DNA of 64,000 nt from Campanula takesimana (GCA_026119855.1 JAOWBW010000027.1:970623-1034622), one strand, 5' to 3'; positions 31,723 to 45,419 are shown, counted from the first letter of the stretch. Notes: a model not told the origin generated them from the letters alone. A program made the numbers and translations.

Positions 31723-32248
31723 GTTTTGAATAGTAGATTAATCGATCGTAGTTTTCCTGGTATTAGGCTTGTTATCACAGCTTATTTATTATTCATTTTC
31801 TTTATTGGCAGGCGTCTCGGAAACACTACTGCACAAACAAACATATACGAAGGGAAGATAATATTGATGAGCAATGGTGTGTCTTTAACCTCAGTTTGTT
31901 GTTTCTCTTCTGTTATGATTACTAATTCATATGAATTTCAGTAAACTACTTCTGAAGAATCGAGAAGCTGGATGCCCGGAATTCAAGTGAGTTGTTTCTC
32001 TATACATATAACCTTCTGAGAGTAATGGGAGTGAAACAATTTATTATTGAACTTTATTATTAAACAGAAATGTGAACAAGGTCAAGAGTCATCCATCTCT
32101 CCAGAAGGGGGGTTGCCATGAGGCCCATGATATTGAAGATCTTGTTAAAGTTGGACAAATTGTGAAAGGTTTAATCCCTACTGTCAGGACTTTGATGCTC
32201 AACATTTTGTAAACCAAATCGCAAAAAAAAAAATTCAATTCTTTTCAG

Positions 32249-32952
32249 GTTGTTCATATTTCGCAGCACAATCTTTGGCCGAAGATGCACGCTTAATTTT
32301 CTGCCCATACAGCTATCGCATCAATCCGGTCATCAGGAGAGCAATGGACAGAGATATTGAAGGGGTTATTGTAATTTTTGATGAAGCTCAGTACGTAATA
32401 CAATTTTGTAGATGCCTCATGAAGTTACTTTCAAATAAATTCCAAAGCACAGATGGGTTTTTATACAAAATTACTCTAAATTCAGAGCTAAACTGTTGTC
32501 ATTTTCGATGAAGCTCCAACTGTGATGTGATCTTGTAGATGGCTATGGGGATAATTTCAAATTCAGCTTCTTTGCAAAGACAAGCATCATTCTAATCTTA
32601 ATATTTAGAGCTAACCTTTACCATAAGACTCAGTGTACCAAGCTATTAAATAATAAAACTCAAATTGGTTATTTGGACTGCTGTTGGAACACCTTCATTA
32701 GCTATGCCCTATTTGCCTAGTGTCTTAGTCTATTATAAAACTGCTATAAAATAGTCACTTTCCTGTTTTCTTTTCAAATGTTCTTATCTGTAATATTTTA
32801 GAATTAGTGTTTGATGTCCTACTTTTATTTTTTTTGAAAAAATTCTTAATTTACTTTTATTTATTTCCAAACCATTCCATTCCATTCCAGTAATATAGAA
32901 GATATGTCTCGGGAGGCAGGTAGCGTCGATGTCGAGGAGGATGCTTTGATCC
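32249..32952 (+). pseudogene. FANCJ: FANCJ pseudogene: DEAH-box exons
   Basis: Exon 32249-32390 encodes the CPYSYRINPVIRR stretch and VIVIFDEA; exon 32891-32952 supplies the His and NIEDMSREAGS. Joining is in phase, so the Walker B DEAH motif is created by splicing. These two exons look undamaged. They are the strongest single evidence for the FANCJ assignment. Confidence 0.93.
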
Positions 32953-33445
32953 GTAAGTGTGATTGCCTTTTCTTGTCCCTCGTACTTCTGGTGATGTGTC
33001 TCCTAGATCTTATCCATTTTGTACTTATGGAAGAATTGCAAACGGAGCTAAGGCAACTCAGCGTAATCGATGCAATGACTTATCAGCCCTTGCATGAAAT
33101 GATTGAGGTAGTTTACTTTGTTAGACTCATTTTAACTATTGTAACTTTCACCAGCATTGTTCATTAATGATTATGTTCGTTGTGTAGGAGATTGTAAGTT
33201 GGATCAATCGAAGGAAAGATACCTTGAAAAAGCATGACTTTCAGCATTATGTATCAAGGTGTGTTCTGTTGGGCTAATCATTTGACCTCTTGATGATGGT
33301 TTGCTATTTCTTACTATGTTGATGCTTCATCTAGTTATTGTCACCTGTGAAAGTCTAATGTGACTTCAGGCTTCTGAGGATGGAGAACGACAACTATACA
33401 CATTTTTGCACACACTTGTGTACAACAGATATATATGATGATGTA

Positions 33446-33675
33446 TTCCTTTCATCCCTAAATGATAGTCCATTTACAAAAACCTGTCCCTCAATGGCCG
33501 TCCATTTTCTCGTGGAGTTACTTAAGTGACTATCGAAACTATCATGTCCTAACTTGCAGTTCCAATCACTCACTAAAGGTATTTATGCATATGCACAATG
33601 AGAACTTCATAAAAGTCAAGCTCCTTAATATCCTCGAGGAACTGAAAATGAACACTTATTTAGGGATGGAGGGAG
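33446..33675. mobile_element. Stowaway-like MITE in a FANCJ intron
   Basis: Left end TTCCTTTCATCCCTAAATGA and right end ATTTAGGGATGGAGGGAG are inverted and flanked by TA. Non-coding. Confidence 0.7.
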
Positions 33676-34774
33676 TAATATGTCACATATGTCATGTGAA
33701 GGGAGTGTTAAGGCTTCATCATATTTTCATCCCCGCTTCCTCAAATCACGATTCATAAACATTTACACAAGTTATGAAGTTTACAGAAGTAACCCTTCAA
33801 ATGGGAGATGGAACATTAAGTCATTGAAAGCAAGCTATTATTCTTTAGTACTCCACTTTGTCTGCTTATCTTTGTTAAGTAAATCCATGCTGATGATAAA
33901 AACCATTTAGTAAAACCATGGTAGTGCAAGTCTGGTGTAACTGGAAGAAAACGTTTTGAGTTCACTTCCCTCTTATCCTTTTGAACACAACCATTTTCCT
34001 TGACTAGATTGGAACTAACCATGTGTGAGCAATGCATTGACTCTGTTAGTTAATTTTTCTTTTTTCAATCTGAAATTATTGTGATTTTTTGTCTTAATGC
34101 TGTTAACTCTCAAATTAATCCATAGTGATTTATTGTAGCAACCTTACTGTTGTCCTAAGGCTTGCCCATAAACAAGAATTATTGCATGCTTGATTGCCTT
34201 GGCTGCTATTATAGTTGTTCCTTGCTATAAATGTCTTCCCTTTCGGTCACATATGCGAATTGCAATCCGCTTGATGTGAAAATTGCTGTATAAAAAGAAG
34301 GCCACCAAATGAACTAATAAAATATTAAATACTCCGTATCCCGGGAAACTTTGAAGCAGACATTCACTATCTACTAAAGTCACTTAAATGTTGTGGAAGC
34401 CAAGTCCGCAGTAAGAGGGTACCTTTTAAAAAATATTGTGATGCTTTTTTGGTAGACATGTCGAAAGTTATAGTAGCGTCCCATTATTTAGTTCCCTTGA
34501 AGTGAACAGTGTAAATAAATTTCTTATTCTCATTGTATATCAAGTGATATTCTGCACATTGTGTCCAAATTGTTGTTTGTTTTAGGTAAACAACAGTATG
34601 CTTAAGGGTTTCACGTTTCTTCTTTCTTGTTGGATTTTGGATGATTCTTTATCTTATGATATCTTCGTTTTTTCCACAATAATTGTAATAGATTCTGTTT
34701 TTTCGTTGTAGACATAATTATGCCACCCCATGATTCAATATTTATTATTTAGTGACTTGTTGATTCTTTTTTAG
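33676..34774. other. FANCJ intron, nothing further recognised
   Basis: AT-rich intronic DNA. Short fragments such as ACTCCGTATCCCGGGAAACT near 34330 may be MITE remnants. Confidence 0.4.
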
Positions 34775-34862
34775 TTGGAGTGGTGATAAAGCGTCAAAAG
34801 AGCTAGAAGAAGCTAATATTTCACAGCAATGCTTCCCCATCTTGCAAGAATGTGCTACAAAA

Positions 34863-35763
34863 GTAAGTTCTTTCTGAAAGAAACTTCTGGTCTCCTGCAC
34901 GATCTATTTTTCTTTTTGTGGCTGTAGTGATTTAGGAGTCATCGACACCCTTTCTCTTGAAGGCAATGTATAGGGTTACGGTATGTCACACGCTCAGCAA
35001 ATTGGACACATCCCTGATATGCCCTTGAGAATTTTAGGATTTTTCCTCATGTTTAAAATCTTTGACACGTCTGGACTCTCATGTACCGGGAACATGAAGT
35101 GCCAGAGCATGAATGAACCAATTAGGGAAAATTACTCGGTGATCATATTGTGAATTCAAAACCTCTCATACAAATTATGAGGAAAAAAAAAAGAAATCAA
35201 ACAACCCTGACCAGAATAGAGAGAAATGATGATATAGCTGTACACATTTTTGCACATGCCTTTTTGCCTTGAGTTGTTAAGGCTTCAGTTGCAATGAAAT
35301 TTTAACAACTCAATTATTCAAGAAGCACGTGAAGAATCACGTGGGTCTTTTATATTCCTTATTTTCTTAACTTGTAGAGGGAAGGAGGGAATGTATAGTT
35401 AGTAGGATCTACAGTGTTAATTCAACAACTAAAACCAAATGATAATTCCTTTACTCAAACATCAAACAGCAAATAACAAAAACAACTGCAGTTATGATAG
35501 TAGTGGCAGTGTATCTTTCACAGAAAGATGTTTCTATTTGCAAATTGCAATCTAACCGTAATATACTGCTTACCTATGTGGTTAATATAGAATAAAGGTC
35601 TACAGTAACGATGACCACAACATGTCATCACTTTTTGTTTGCATTCTATATTCCCTCTTTGATGACTCACATGAATATTATGTAGCTCAAGCTAAATATG
35701 TGGTGCACCTGTGTTCAAGCTATTGCGTAATGGTAGTAAGGATTACTTACTTTTTCTTACAAG
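34863..35763. other. FANCJ intron, nothing recognised
   Basis: Intron between exons ending TGCTACAAAA and starting GCAATCAAAG. No repeat boundaries or coding segments recognised. Confidence 0.4.
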
Positions 35764-36227
35764 GCAATCAAAGCTTCAGACGCGGAGCAAGAAGCAGGTT
35801 TCTTAAGTGGCATGTCAGCTACTATATTGGAAAGTATGTTTCTTGTGTACTTGAACAAGGCCTAGTATCAAGCCAGTCAAACTTTGTCACGTTGCTTATT
35901 TTTTTGTGGTATTGAACAGGCTTATTTTCATAGCTTGGTTACTTCTTCTCTGGCAATGGCATTCATGTTTCTGATTATCAACTTGCATTGAGGGGATATA
36001 TCAAGAAAGATTCTGGTAAGTAGAGTTAAGAAATTATTATTCATGTTTTAACTTGAAGGTGAGTCAAAGAGCTGCATCTCTTCCCTGAACCATTTAGATT
36101 TGTTTTCCAGTCTTCACCTTATTCTTTTGGGGCACTTAGTAGTTGCAACCAGGCAGAAAATAAAAGGAGTTTGATGAACTACCACACGTAAGCGGCAATA
36201 CCAAGAATAGATAGTGTTTGTACTAGG

Positions 36228-36864
36228 TGTTAGAAAAATTGGGGTTAGGGATATTGATAATCTTGGATATTTGATCGAATCGCGTATAAATCGCTCTCCG
36301 AATAAAGTATTTCGACCCTTATAGCCTGGGTATCACGAAATCCTTATTGGGATAAGACAATCAAACAATCTGTATCTAGGCAAAGAAAATAGATCAAAAC
36401 TCAGAGAATTGTTAGGGTTTTTCGTAGAAGAAACATGAGACCAAAATCTGTTTTATAAACAGATGGGAAGAGGGATCAGATATGACTGTTGGCATCAAAC
36501 AGTCATACCTGTTAGCCAACAGTAGTGTCCTTTGTGGGAAAAACTGGCGGGAATTAATTGGAGTACCAACAATACCGTTTAGGTTTTGGGGCGCTGCCCC
36601 GAGCCCCGCGAGGGGCGGCTTCCCCTCGACCCCCGCTCACTCTGTTGGGAGCGGGACCTCCGCAAGGGGCGCTGCCCCTTGACCCCGCAAGGGGGCGCAG
36701 CCCCCTTGACCCCTGCTTCTTTATCGTGGTCGAAAACATATTAACTCAAACGAGTGTGTACTCCACACTTTCCCTTACTCGTATCCTAGCCTAATATGAA
36801 ATCTCATTGGTCTCTAGTAAATCACAATTACATAAAATCGTTGATGACACTAAAATCACCAACA
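36228..36864 (-). mobile_element. solo LTR (copia-like) in a FANCJ intron
   Basis: 637 bp, TGTTAG at the left and CCAACA at the right, with a perfect target duplication CTAGG (36223-36227, 36865-36869). No internal domain. Orientation is inferred as minus from the TGTTGG start and a TTTATAAAA box near 36452 on that strand. It contains a strongly GC-rich island (36588-36705) with four palindromic sites such as GGGGCGCTGCCCC. Confidence 0.88.
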
Positions 36865-37388
36865 CTAGGTCCATCTTGTGGGTCTCATTTGTTCAAAGTT
36901 AAGTCTTACAGCGTTACACAACCACCTGGATAGGGTTATCACACGGAGAATGTGTCGTATAGTGCTGATGGACTGACATTATAGTGTCACTTTTGGTAAG
37001 ATCAGAAAATATATACTTTTTCACTGTAATAACTACCCTTTCTCAAGCTGTATGGAAAAAGGAGAAATAAATATGAACAGTATCCATGGTTTGAAAAATA
37101 TCAGATTGTGTCAATATTACTCCTTTTGTAATTATTGTTGCTCCTAATCATTTTGTGCAAGCAGGAAATTCTACGGGGATCTGGACATATACTTTGAGTT
37201 TGTGGTGCCTGAATCCTGCTGTTGTCTTCAAAGGCATTACTGATACTGCGCTATCAGTGATTTTAACATCGGGGTAAGTACACAGGACGCTCTGTGATGA
37301 TCCTTTTTTCAAGCCTTCAAAGCAATTTTGCACCCACCCCTTTGAAATTTGATCCTCTTAGAAGCTATGCCCACCTACAAACCAAGTA

Positions 37389-37681
37389 CTCCCTTTGTCC
37401 CAGAGTAAGAGTCCTACTTTCCTTTTTAGTTTGTCCCACAGTAAGAGTCTCATTCCTAAAATGGCAAGGGATGAATAGTGTTTTAGACGAATTTATCCTT
37501 GTAATGCTTGTATAATAAAAAAAAACCCAACACTTACTAATGTACTTTTTACCCACTAGCATTAAGAATAGTGTTTTGGACAATAATATCCCCATCCACT
37601 TGCAATCTTTATCCATTTTCTTGTGTTTCTTTAATAATCGTGCATAACCAAGGTAGGACTCTTACTCTGGGACTAAGGGAG
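37389..37681. mobile_element. Stowaway MITE in a FANCJ intron
   Basis: Ends CTCCCTTTGTCCCAGAGTAA and its inverted partner TTACTCTGGGACTAAGGGAG are nearly perfect over about 28 bp and flanked by TA. Confidence 0.9.
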
Positions 37682-38131
37682 TATATGTTTTGAGGTCCAA
37701 GGCATCCATATAAGACTGAAGCCTAAATCTAATCTAATTCATGTGGGAGAGGTTCTTGATAGACTCCCCCTCTCTTATTGACATAACATTCTTGGTCTTG
37801 TTACACTACCCAAAATCTCTCGTGCACATGACTTTTCCATATTTTTCCATACCATTACACTTGATATGAGATATACCTAGCTGGGCATTTGTTTTGATAT
37901 TTCACTGGCAAAGTCCATGTCAACACAATGTGTTAGGGACATCAATATGACAGCTGGTCATCTCCTTATAATGTAAATTACTATAATCTGTGATTCAGAC
38001 ACAAGTGTACACATGACCAATATTTGTACCAAGGTCCAGATAATTTATAAAATAGATTGAAAAATAACATTATGTTTTCCATGTACTATGGAATTGATCT
38101 TCATGTACGTATAATTTTTCCTTGTTTCATA

Positions 38132-38384
38132 CTCCCTCCGTCCCATTTGAAATTGCAAAATGTTGACAAAATTTGTCAACTTAATTTCATTTGACCAATA
38201 ATCTATAGAAAGTTTGATAGTCCTAATGAAAATGTAAAAATTGTTATTGATTCACCATTAAGAGTAGTATCTATAACAATTTTTAATTTTTTATTATAAT
38301 TATTCAATTTTCACATTTTCTTGGTCAAAATATAATTGCATTGACAATTTTAGTCAACATTTGGCAATTTCATATGGGAGGGAG
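38132..38384. mobile_element. Stowaway MITE in a FANCJ intron
   Basis: Ends CTCCCTCCGTCCCATTTGAA and CATATGGGAGGGAG are inverted, with TTGACAAAATTTGTCAA-like subterminal pairing; flanked by TA. Confidence 0.85.
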
Positions 38385-38614
38385 TATATAGTTCACTTCA
38401 TGTCATTAGTGGCGAAGCCACGTGAGAGTGAAGGGGGTCACTTGACCCCCTTAACTTTGAATTTGAAGAACTGTCATTTTAGTACCTTTGTAGTTTGTAA
38501 ATGACAATAATAATAATACTGTTTTTGTCTATTTCGACCCTCTTAATTTTTGATAATATTCATGCTACAATATCATTTTGACCCTCTTCTATTTCAAAGT
38601 TCTTAATATAAGTA

Positions 38615-38869
38615 CTCCCTCCGCCCCATAAAAAAACCCGTTTACTTTTAGGAACGGCAACTAAAGAAAAGTGTAAGAAAAGTAGGTGTCGTGAGTGGGT
38701 AGGAGAGAGAAAGTGAGGTAGGAAATAGTGAGTGGATAGTTGTTGTGAGTATAACAAGTGAGTCCCACTAATAAATAACTATTATATATTTTCTTTTATG
38801 GGAAAGTGGTACTTTCCAATGGGACACCCAAAATGGCAAAATGGGTACTTTTTTATTGGACGGAGGGAG
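38615..38869. mobile_element. Stowaway MITE in a FANCJ intron
   Basis: Ends CTCCCTCCGCCCCATAAAAA and TTTTTATTGGACGGAGGGAG are inverted and flanked by TA. Confidence 0.85.
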
Positions 38870-39405
38870 TATATCTTTTTCCCTAAGCAATCTTGACCGC
38901 ATTCACCACTGCATTTTAATGTGACAAGGTTTTACGCTGGCTGTAATGAGCCTACCGGAACCCTCCTTTTTCCTGGCTTTGGGACAAGCAAGGATAATTA
39001 CTAAAGCTTTGTTGTTGTTGTTGTTGATGATGTTTAATTCACCATTTTTGGAATAATGACCTCGTCATACTAAAATGACATGAATTTTCATACTAGGTAT
39101 ATGACATTCATCTGCTTGTCATCGGGACTTGAGATCTATGCTGTCTTGTTTTTCCTTGTATATTTTTCTGTTCCATTTTTCTGTTGCTTTATTTTTCTAC
39201 GAAGCTTTATACTTAATTACATCTACCAGGACTCTGTCACCTATGAACTCCTTCTCATCAGAACTTGGTGTTAGCTTTGGAACTTGTTTGGAAGCTCCAC
39301 ATGTTATAGATGCTGAGTCACAGGTATCAGTTCACTGGTGCATATTAATTGAAGTTGTGCCTGCTAATAGTCGCCTGAATTAACCCCTCACTCCTCTCAC
39401 TGCAA

Positions 39406-39489
39406 CTCTGGGCTGCTGTCATCTCCAGTGGGCCGGACAATTACCCATTGAATGCAAGTTACCGCATAGCTGATGCATTTGCTTTCCAG
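39406..39489 (+). pseudogene. FANCJ: FANCJ exon with a lost splice acceptor
   Basis: Encodes LWAAVISSGPDNYPLNASYR and continues to AFAFQ, an 84-bp in-phase exon of the helicase domain. The bases before it read CACTGCAA where AG is required (39404-39405 are AA), so the acceptor is destroyed. The nearest upstream AG would add an in-frame stop. Confidence 0.75.
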
Positions 39490-41037
39490 GTATTATGAGC
39501 CCCTTTCTATTGTTTAATGATTCACGGAAATAGGATGTATTCTCATATATATATTATATATATATACATTTGAAGAACTTGTCATTCAATTCTTTGTGAA
39601 GGATGCATTAGGTAAATCTTTAGAAGAATTATGCAAGGTTGTTCCAGGTGGCTGCCTAGTGTTCTTTCCCAGTTACAAGCTTCTGGATAAATTGTGCAAT
39701 CGCTGGACTGGAACAGGTCAATGGTATCGATTAAATGCTCAAAAGCCCCTTTTTGTTGGTGAGATTTCAGTGCTCCTCTATCACTATTCATGTTCAGTAT
39801 GACTGACTTTAACCTTGCAGAAGTCATAAGTTTGTGCTTGAAACCATCTTTCATCTTCACTTTATCTTACTTGCAATTCTAAACCTTGTAACATTTTCTT
39901 AGCAATATTTTATTCTTAGGTTGACAACTCTGATGTATTTTGTGGTTTTGTTTAGAACCAAGAGGAGGCAATCAAGATGACTTTGAGTCTGTATTGAAGG
40001 GTTACTATGATTCAATTCGTAACTGCAGTAAACCCGTGATAGGAAAAAAAAGAAGGGGAATTAAAGTGGGTCTGAGTAATCCTAATTCCTTAGAGAGCAA
40101 ACAAACTTCTCGCAATGGAGCTGCTTTTTTTGCTGTATGTTGAGGAAAGGTACATGATATAAACGGGTTAATTTATCTTGACTGCACATATATCTGCTTA
40201 AACTCGTATCTTACTTCCTGCAGGTTTCCGAAGGAATTGACTTCTCTGATGAAAATGCTCGGTTGGTCGTATCCTTTGCTTGCTTCTTTTGGATTTAGGT
40301 CCTAGTTCATTACAAACTTCTTTTGCTAGGGCTCAAAGATGCCTCAAACTTGCTGCCTTTATACTTGTATTAAATTTAATCTGATAAAGGAGAAGGAGAT
40401 GAAACGTTTATGTTTAGTGCTTTGTGATAAACGTCCCGTTAGTATGTTGTGCCACGTGTAATTATTTTCAGTCTTTGAATGTATTTGACTGTCTTGTGTT
40501 GCTTAACAACCCCAGATAATTGTTGGGATTCCCTTTCCAAATGTGTAAGTAGTCTTTACTTGTGTTTTGTGTTGTCCAATTGTGTGTGTATTTGAGTAAC
40601 TAAGGGTATAAGTAAGTCCTGCTGATAATCGGATATTTTTTCAGAACTGACATTCAAGTAGCACAGAAGAAGGGGTACAACGACAAATTTAAATCATCAA
40701 AAAACCTTCTAAGTGGAAGTGACTGGTACTGCCAGCAAGCCTTTCGAGCTCTCAATCAGGCAGCAGGTATTCCAGGATTCTTAGGGACGTGATTTATTAA
40801 GAAGCTGAACACATTTCTAAATCTTCCTTTATGGCTGCGGTTTCTTAAATGGACTTCAAGTTTTATCTGTTTGATTTCTGTTTACTGGATGTCTTAATTC
40901 TTCAGTACTTTTTATTCGATAAATATTATCTGGATATATATTATCAGTGGCACTTTGTATTATGGTACTTACTGCTGTCTTCTTTATAGGACGTTGCATA
41001 CGACACAGATATGACTATGGGGCTATCACCTTTTTAG

Positions 41038-44000
41038 GTAACTATTTTTTCTGTTCTATAGGTTATCACAGACATCTGTCAATTTAATTATTTTCTGTAA
41101 TCGTCCACATTACTTTTGAGAGTGATTGGCTGTCATTTTTCAGTTGCGTTTGACAAAAAGAAACCCTATGACAATCCCAATGCGTAAACTCTTATAATTA
41201 TGCCAAGACAGAAACACTGCAATAGGAAAAAATGGTCAAACCAAAGTGCCAACTTCCTTGCTCTGGAAAAAAGTTTGCCTATAAATATCTTTAGCGCTTT
41301 TGGCAATTGGAGGTGGAGTCATCTTTTGATTGTGAGATGTATATTCAAGTTCTCTGGTTAGAAATTATCAGCTCCAATTAGCCAAAGAGAATTCCAATAT
41401 GATTAACCATTAACTTCAAGATTAAAGATAGAATGCCTCAAAGAAATGTGCACACTAAATAGTCCGCTTTCTCTATGTTATAGGATAAATATAATACGAG
41501 GACATGGTCACATTTAAGCCCAAGTGCTTGTGTCCCATATCTCATAACTTCAGAGAACCTCAATTCCTCTCACAAAGTACAAAAGTTAGTTCCATAACAA
41601 AAAATTTCTAAAATCACGGAATGCGTGGCAACAAGTGTATGGCTTGGTTTGTTGCCTAGGGCTAACGGCTACATTTTCTGCCCTCCAATTTGTTGTATCG
41701 TTTGGGTCCTATATGTGCATGGCAGACTGGCTTGATTATTGTGTCATACTTCATGAAGCTTCAAGTATCTTTGGATGATAAGCACCAGCTAAAGTAATCA
41801 TCGCTTACAACAGATGAAAGTTTCATGCACAAGCACCCTGTTTGCAGAATGACATGGATTCCCCTGTGAGAGAAAATGCGTGAAGCTCCTATACCCTATA
41901 TGCCATCCCTAATAGCCTTTATGTTCTAACAATCGAGCATTGCGTTTCCAATTCAATTTTCTTTTGGTTAGCATGGACTATGCGTTATGTCTTGGTTTTG
42001 TATGGATCAGAAGGATCAAATTTCCCTACATCTTCAGGAAATAACTTGCATTATCTAATTTGCGTGCCACTAATTAAACATCTTGATCTTCATGGCACAG
42101 CACTGTTTACTTCAGTAACCTTTAAGGAAAGAGACATTGTATCTTGTGTTTTGGAACTTACCTAAATAGCTCTTCTGAGAAGATATGATAAGCTGAACCA
42201 GAATATAATGTATATATTTTGCACATGAACAATTGGTAGCTTTTTCAAGCTTCGAGCCACCTTAATCTGGACACTTGACTGTTGCACTATACCCTTTGCT
42301 CTCCTATCTAAATGCTAAACAACTTTTTCTTTGTGTACCGGTGCATCACAAATAAGTGGCTGTCCTTTCTTTTATTATTACATCGAAATACATTGTTGCA
42401 TAATCTCTTAAGATCAGTCCTTTACCATAACCTCTTACAATGAGAACATTGACACAAACTTCTGGGTATGTTTTGAAAGCAAGAAGAGAAGCAACTGGCC
42501 GTCTTATTGGTCGATCACCACATCCCCCCTCGAAGTTCACCATGATGATGTTCATATGCTCTTTCGGACCCCTCAAGAAAACCAAGAAGATTATGTTGCG
42601 TTGTAGCATTCAGGCATTGGCTGATTCGTGCTTGAATATACACCTTAGGCTCCCTTGATTTTTCTTCAGAATTCTTCTCTGAAGGAGCTCTCAGGATTAG
42701 ATCTTCACACCTATTCTAGATCAATAGTCCCAACCTACATACAGCTTGTGAGGATGAATTTGATCTCAGTGTCTTCTAAGTTTATTACCATCATCTTCTT
42801 TGTCTTCTCTTCCTCTCACTTCATTCTTCTGGCTACCCATACCAAACTAGAAGCTTCTGTACCTTTGCCGTGAAGATTTCCCATCACCTTTCAACTCTTT
42901 AAACACGTGCTACTTTTTGCTATAGGCTCACCAGAGTGAATCATGGTGCTTCGGCGATTCTACATTTGGACCAAAATAAACGTGCAAAAACAAACTTGGC
43001 AAGATATTACGTGGCAAACAATACAAGGCATAATACGCTTTTCTACATGTACTTAGATAGCTCACCGATCCTCCAGAATGTTCTATTGTCCACTATTGAA
43101 AGATTAGAAAAGAAAACAAGTTAGGCTCAATGACAACCCCGGAGGCACAACCCACTTTGGATCCACAATGACGAGCAACTCTTCATGCAAACTGAAGACA
43201 AAGCTGGTCAAAATTGCAAATTTCCTTTCATATATAACTATATAAGTAAGTATGTGTGGGATACCTATAAACTGCAACCGCATCACGTGGTTTCACACGT
43301 ACCATTTCCGCTTCCGCGTTAACACTACCGCAACGCGGGAGTAGCCAGGTTACATTCTTAGTGGTCCTTGGTTTGAACAAGGCCACAGGCACCCATTTAC
43401 TTCCTCATTTTGGGAACCATTAAGGAGTTATGGTTTGGAGGCTAGGATAGTGGATTAGCCACGTGGCCCTATTGGGGGACTACACGTGGCCTAACTAGGG
43501 TTAAAAGGAGAATTGCGGGACTGGTCCCCACAAGGGACACGCGGCATCATTCCGCGTAATCAAACAAGCCAATGGGAAACTGCTAGCATGCGGTGTGGAC
43601 ACACGTGACCTATCACGTGCGGTACACACACGTGTGACTCAGACTCAGGTCCCTATAAATACTCAGGTGTCGATGTCAGCTACAGTAACTACGTATACTC
43701 TTACTCCCGCAATACTTGTTCTCTCCTAGCCCTAGTTAGTCCTTATTCTCACTCCACTCCATTCTCTTTGGTGGTTCTTGTGTAACGCCAATTTAGACCC
43801 GCATTATCTTACCCGCATATATATTTTAGAGGACTAGTATCCTACAGTATGTTTCTGCAGTATGCCATTGTCCATGTGCGTGACACCAGTTTTTCTCCCT
43901 TGGTCCAACTTTTCCAAGTTGTCCTGCTACTGTTTGTGTATGTAATATGTTTGGATTGCTGGAAACTTACCAAAACTTCACTAAATGCTATTTGAAGTTA

Positions 44001-44462
44001 AAATTAAGTTCGTCTTTAGTTTTTTCCGTTCTTATCAGCCAGTAGATGATATTTGCATTTTTGTTAAAATAACACACCCAAAGTCAACAAATCATGCATG
44101 ATGGTTGGAAAACGATATGATAAGTTGTTATGCTGCATTCCACCCTCCCACACACAACCACACATCCACCATGAATGAAAGTGTATCGGTGTCCATCTTT
44201 TGTGTTAATAAGAGCATGTTTGCCTCTGTGGCTGCGTTAAGCTTGAAATCTTAAGAAGCTCTTGCTGGCTGTTTTCTTCGCGAGGTTGTTGAGAACATCA
44301 TGTCCTTCCTCAAGTTCACACAATCTCTTCATAGTGCTAATTTATCACTTTATATTTCTTTGGTTTGTGTTAGCATTTACTGTACTTTTGTACTGCATTT
44401 CTTAACTACCCATCATAATTGATTTGTCAATGACGCTTTGATGATTATACATTTGCAATCAG
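41038..44462. other. 3.4-kb FANCJ intron, probably containing unrecognised repeats
   Basis: Much longer than the other introns. 41140-43250 has no recognised boundaries; short open frames near 42350-42870 match nothing I know. 43280-43870 is GC-richer and promoter-like. 43870-44462 looks like plain intron. Confidence 0.4.
43284..43660 (+). promoter_or_regulatory. G-box cluster with downstream TATA box
   Basis: CACGTG occurs six times (43284, 43460, 43483, 43602, 43614, 43629), followed by TATAAAT at 43654-43660 and then a CT-rich leader-like stretch. This is the layout of a promoter, most likely the U3 region of an old LTR, but no LTR borders or target duplication could be found. Confidence 0.5.
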
Positions 44463-45419
44463 ATGAGCGTTTCTGTGAAGAAAGAAACAGAAGATATATT
44501 TCAAAGTGGTTGAAGAAATCAATTAAACAATATGACAACTTTGATCAATCATTAGAAGGATTAAAGACCTTCTTCAAAGATGTTAAGGTTTTCCTTTGAT
44601 CTAACACGCTCTGTTTTCCATGCTCCATGTTTTTTGGAGATGTTTATCTTTCCTTTATTTTTGTAAATATACCTACCTAACTAGTAGATGGTGATAGTTA
44701 ACAAAGTGTTTCCTTAATCTGATCCATGCAGGAGAAGGTTGATCGTCCTGCTGAAGTTTTAGATCTTGATGCTGACAACATTGATCCCATCGAACAGAAA
44801 AGTAGTTTTACAGGAATGAACCAGAAAGTGATCAAGTCCACTCCCCGTCAACATAAATTGGCGTCGAATGGAGGTTTGGTATCTGAAAAGGGTGCTCAAT
44901 GTCAAGCTTCTACTTTTGAAACTAAGTATGGTTCCTCACCCTTCCAAAAAGTGTCTAAAGCTAAAACATCAGCATTGACAAGTAAGGAAGATCGGAAGAG
45001 CCAAAGGCAATTTATCGACTTAGAATATGATCTGGAGAAAGACTCCAGGTAAGTTTACTGTCAAGGTCTACGTTTATTTTCTATTGGGTCTTTATCTGGT
45101 GTATGTGAATGTTGAGCCTACTTTAATTGCAGGAGTTGTTGTGATGTTGTTATTGAAACATGATGACAATTTTTTTCCATAGTGTGTTTGGTAGGAATAT
45201 CTGGCCTACAAGTCAAGGGTTTGTGTTGGAACTAATATCCAATGCTACAATACTGGCAAGGTCTACTAACATTTTAAAACCATTGGACCATCTCGTTGTA
45301 TCTTTGTACAAATGTACCTGTTAAGCACATTAATGTTTGAAGAAAGACCCACTAAGCTTGATTTTTGTTGCTTGCCTATTCATATACTCAACTGAATGGT
45401 TATGTTGATATCAAAACCT

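Noticed and set aside
36588..36715. GC-rich island taken as a possible organelle insertion
   Set aside because: It lies wholly inside a solo LTR with a perfect target duplication, so it is part of the LTR.
38400..38470. GGCGAAGCCACGTG ... GGGGGTCACTTGACCCCC stretch considered as a SINE or MITE end
   Set aside because: A local palindrome is visible, but no partner terminus, target duplication or poly-A tail was found.
42346..42658. Overlapping open frames on both strands in the large FANCJ intron
   Set aside because: No domain recognised, no splice or start context, and they are antisense to each other.
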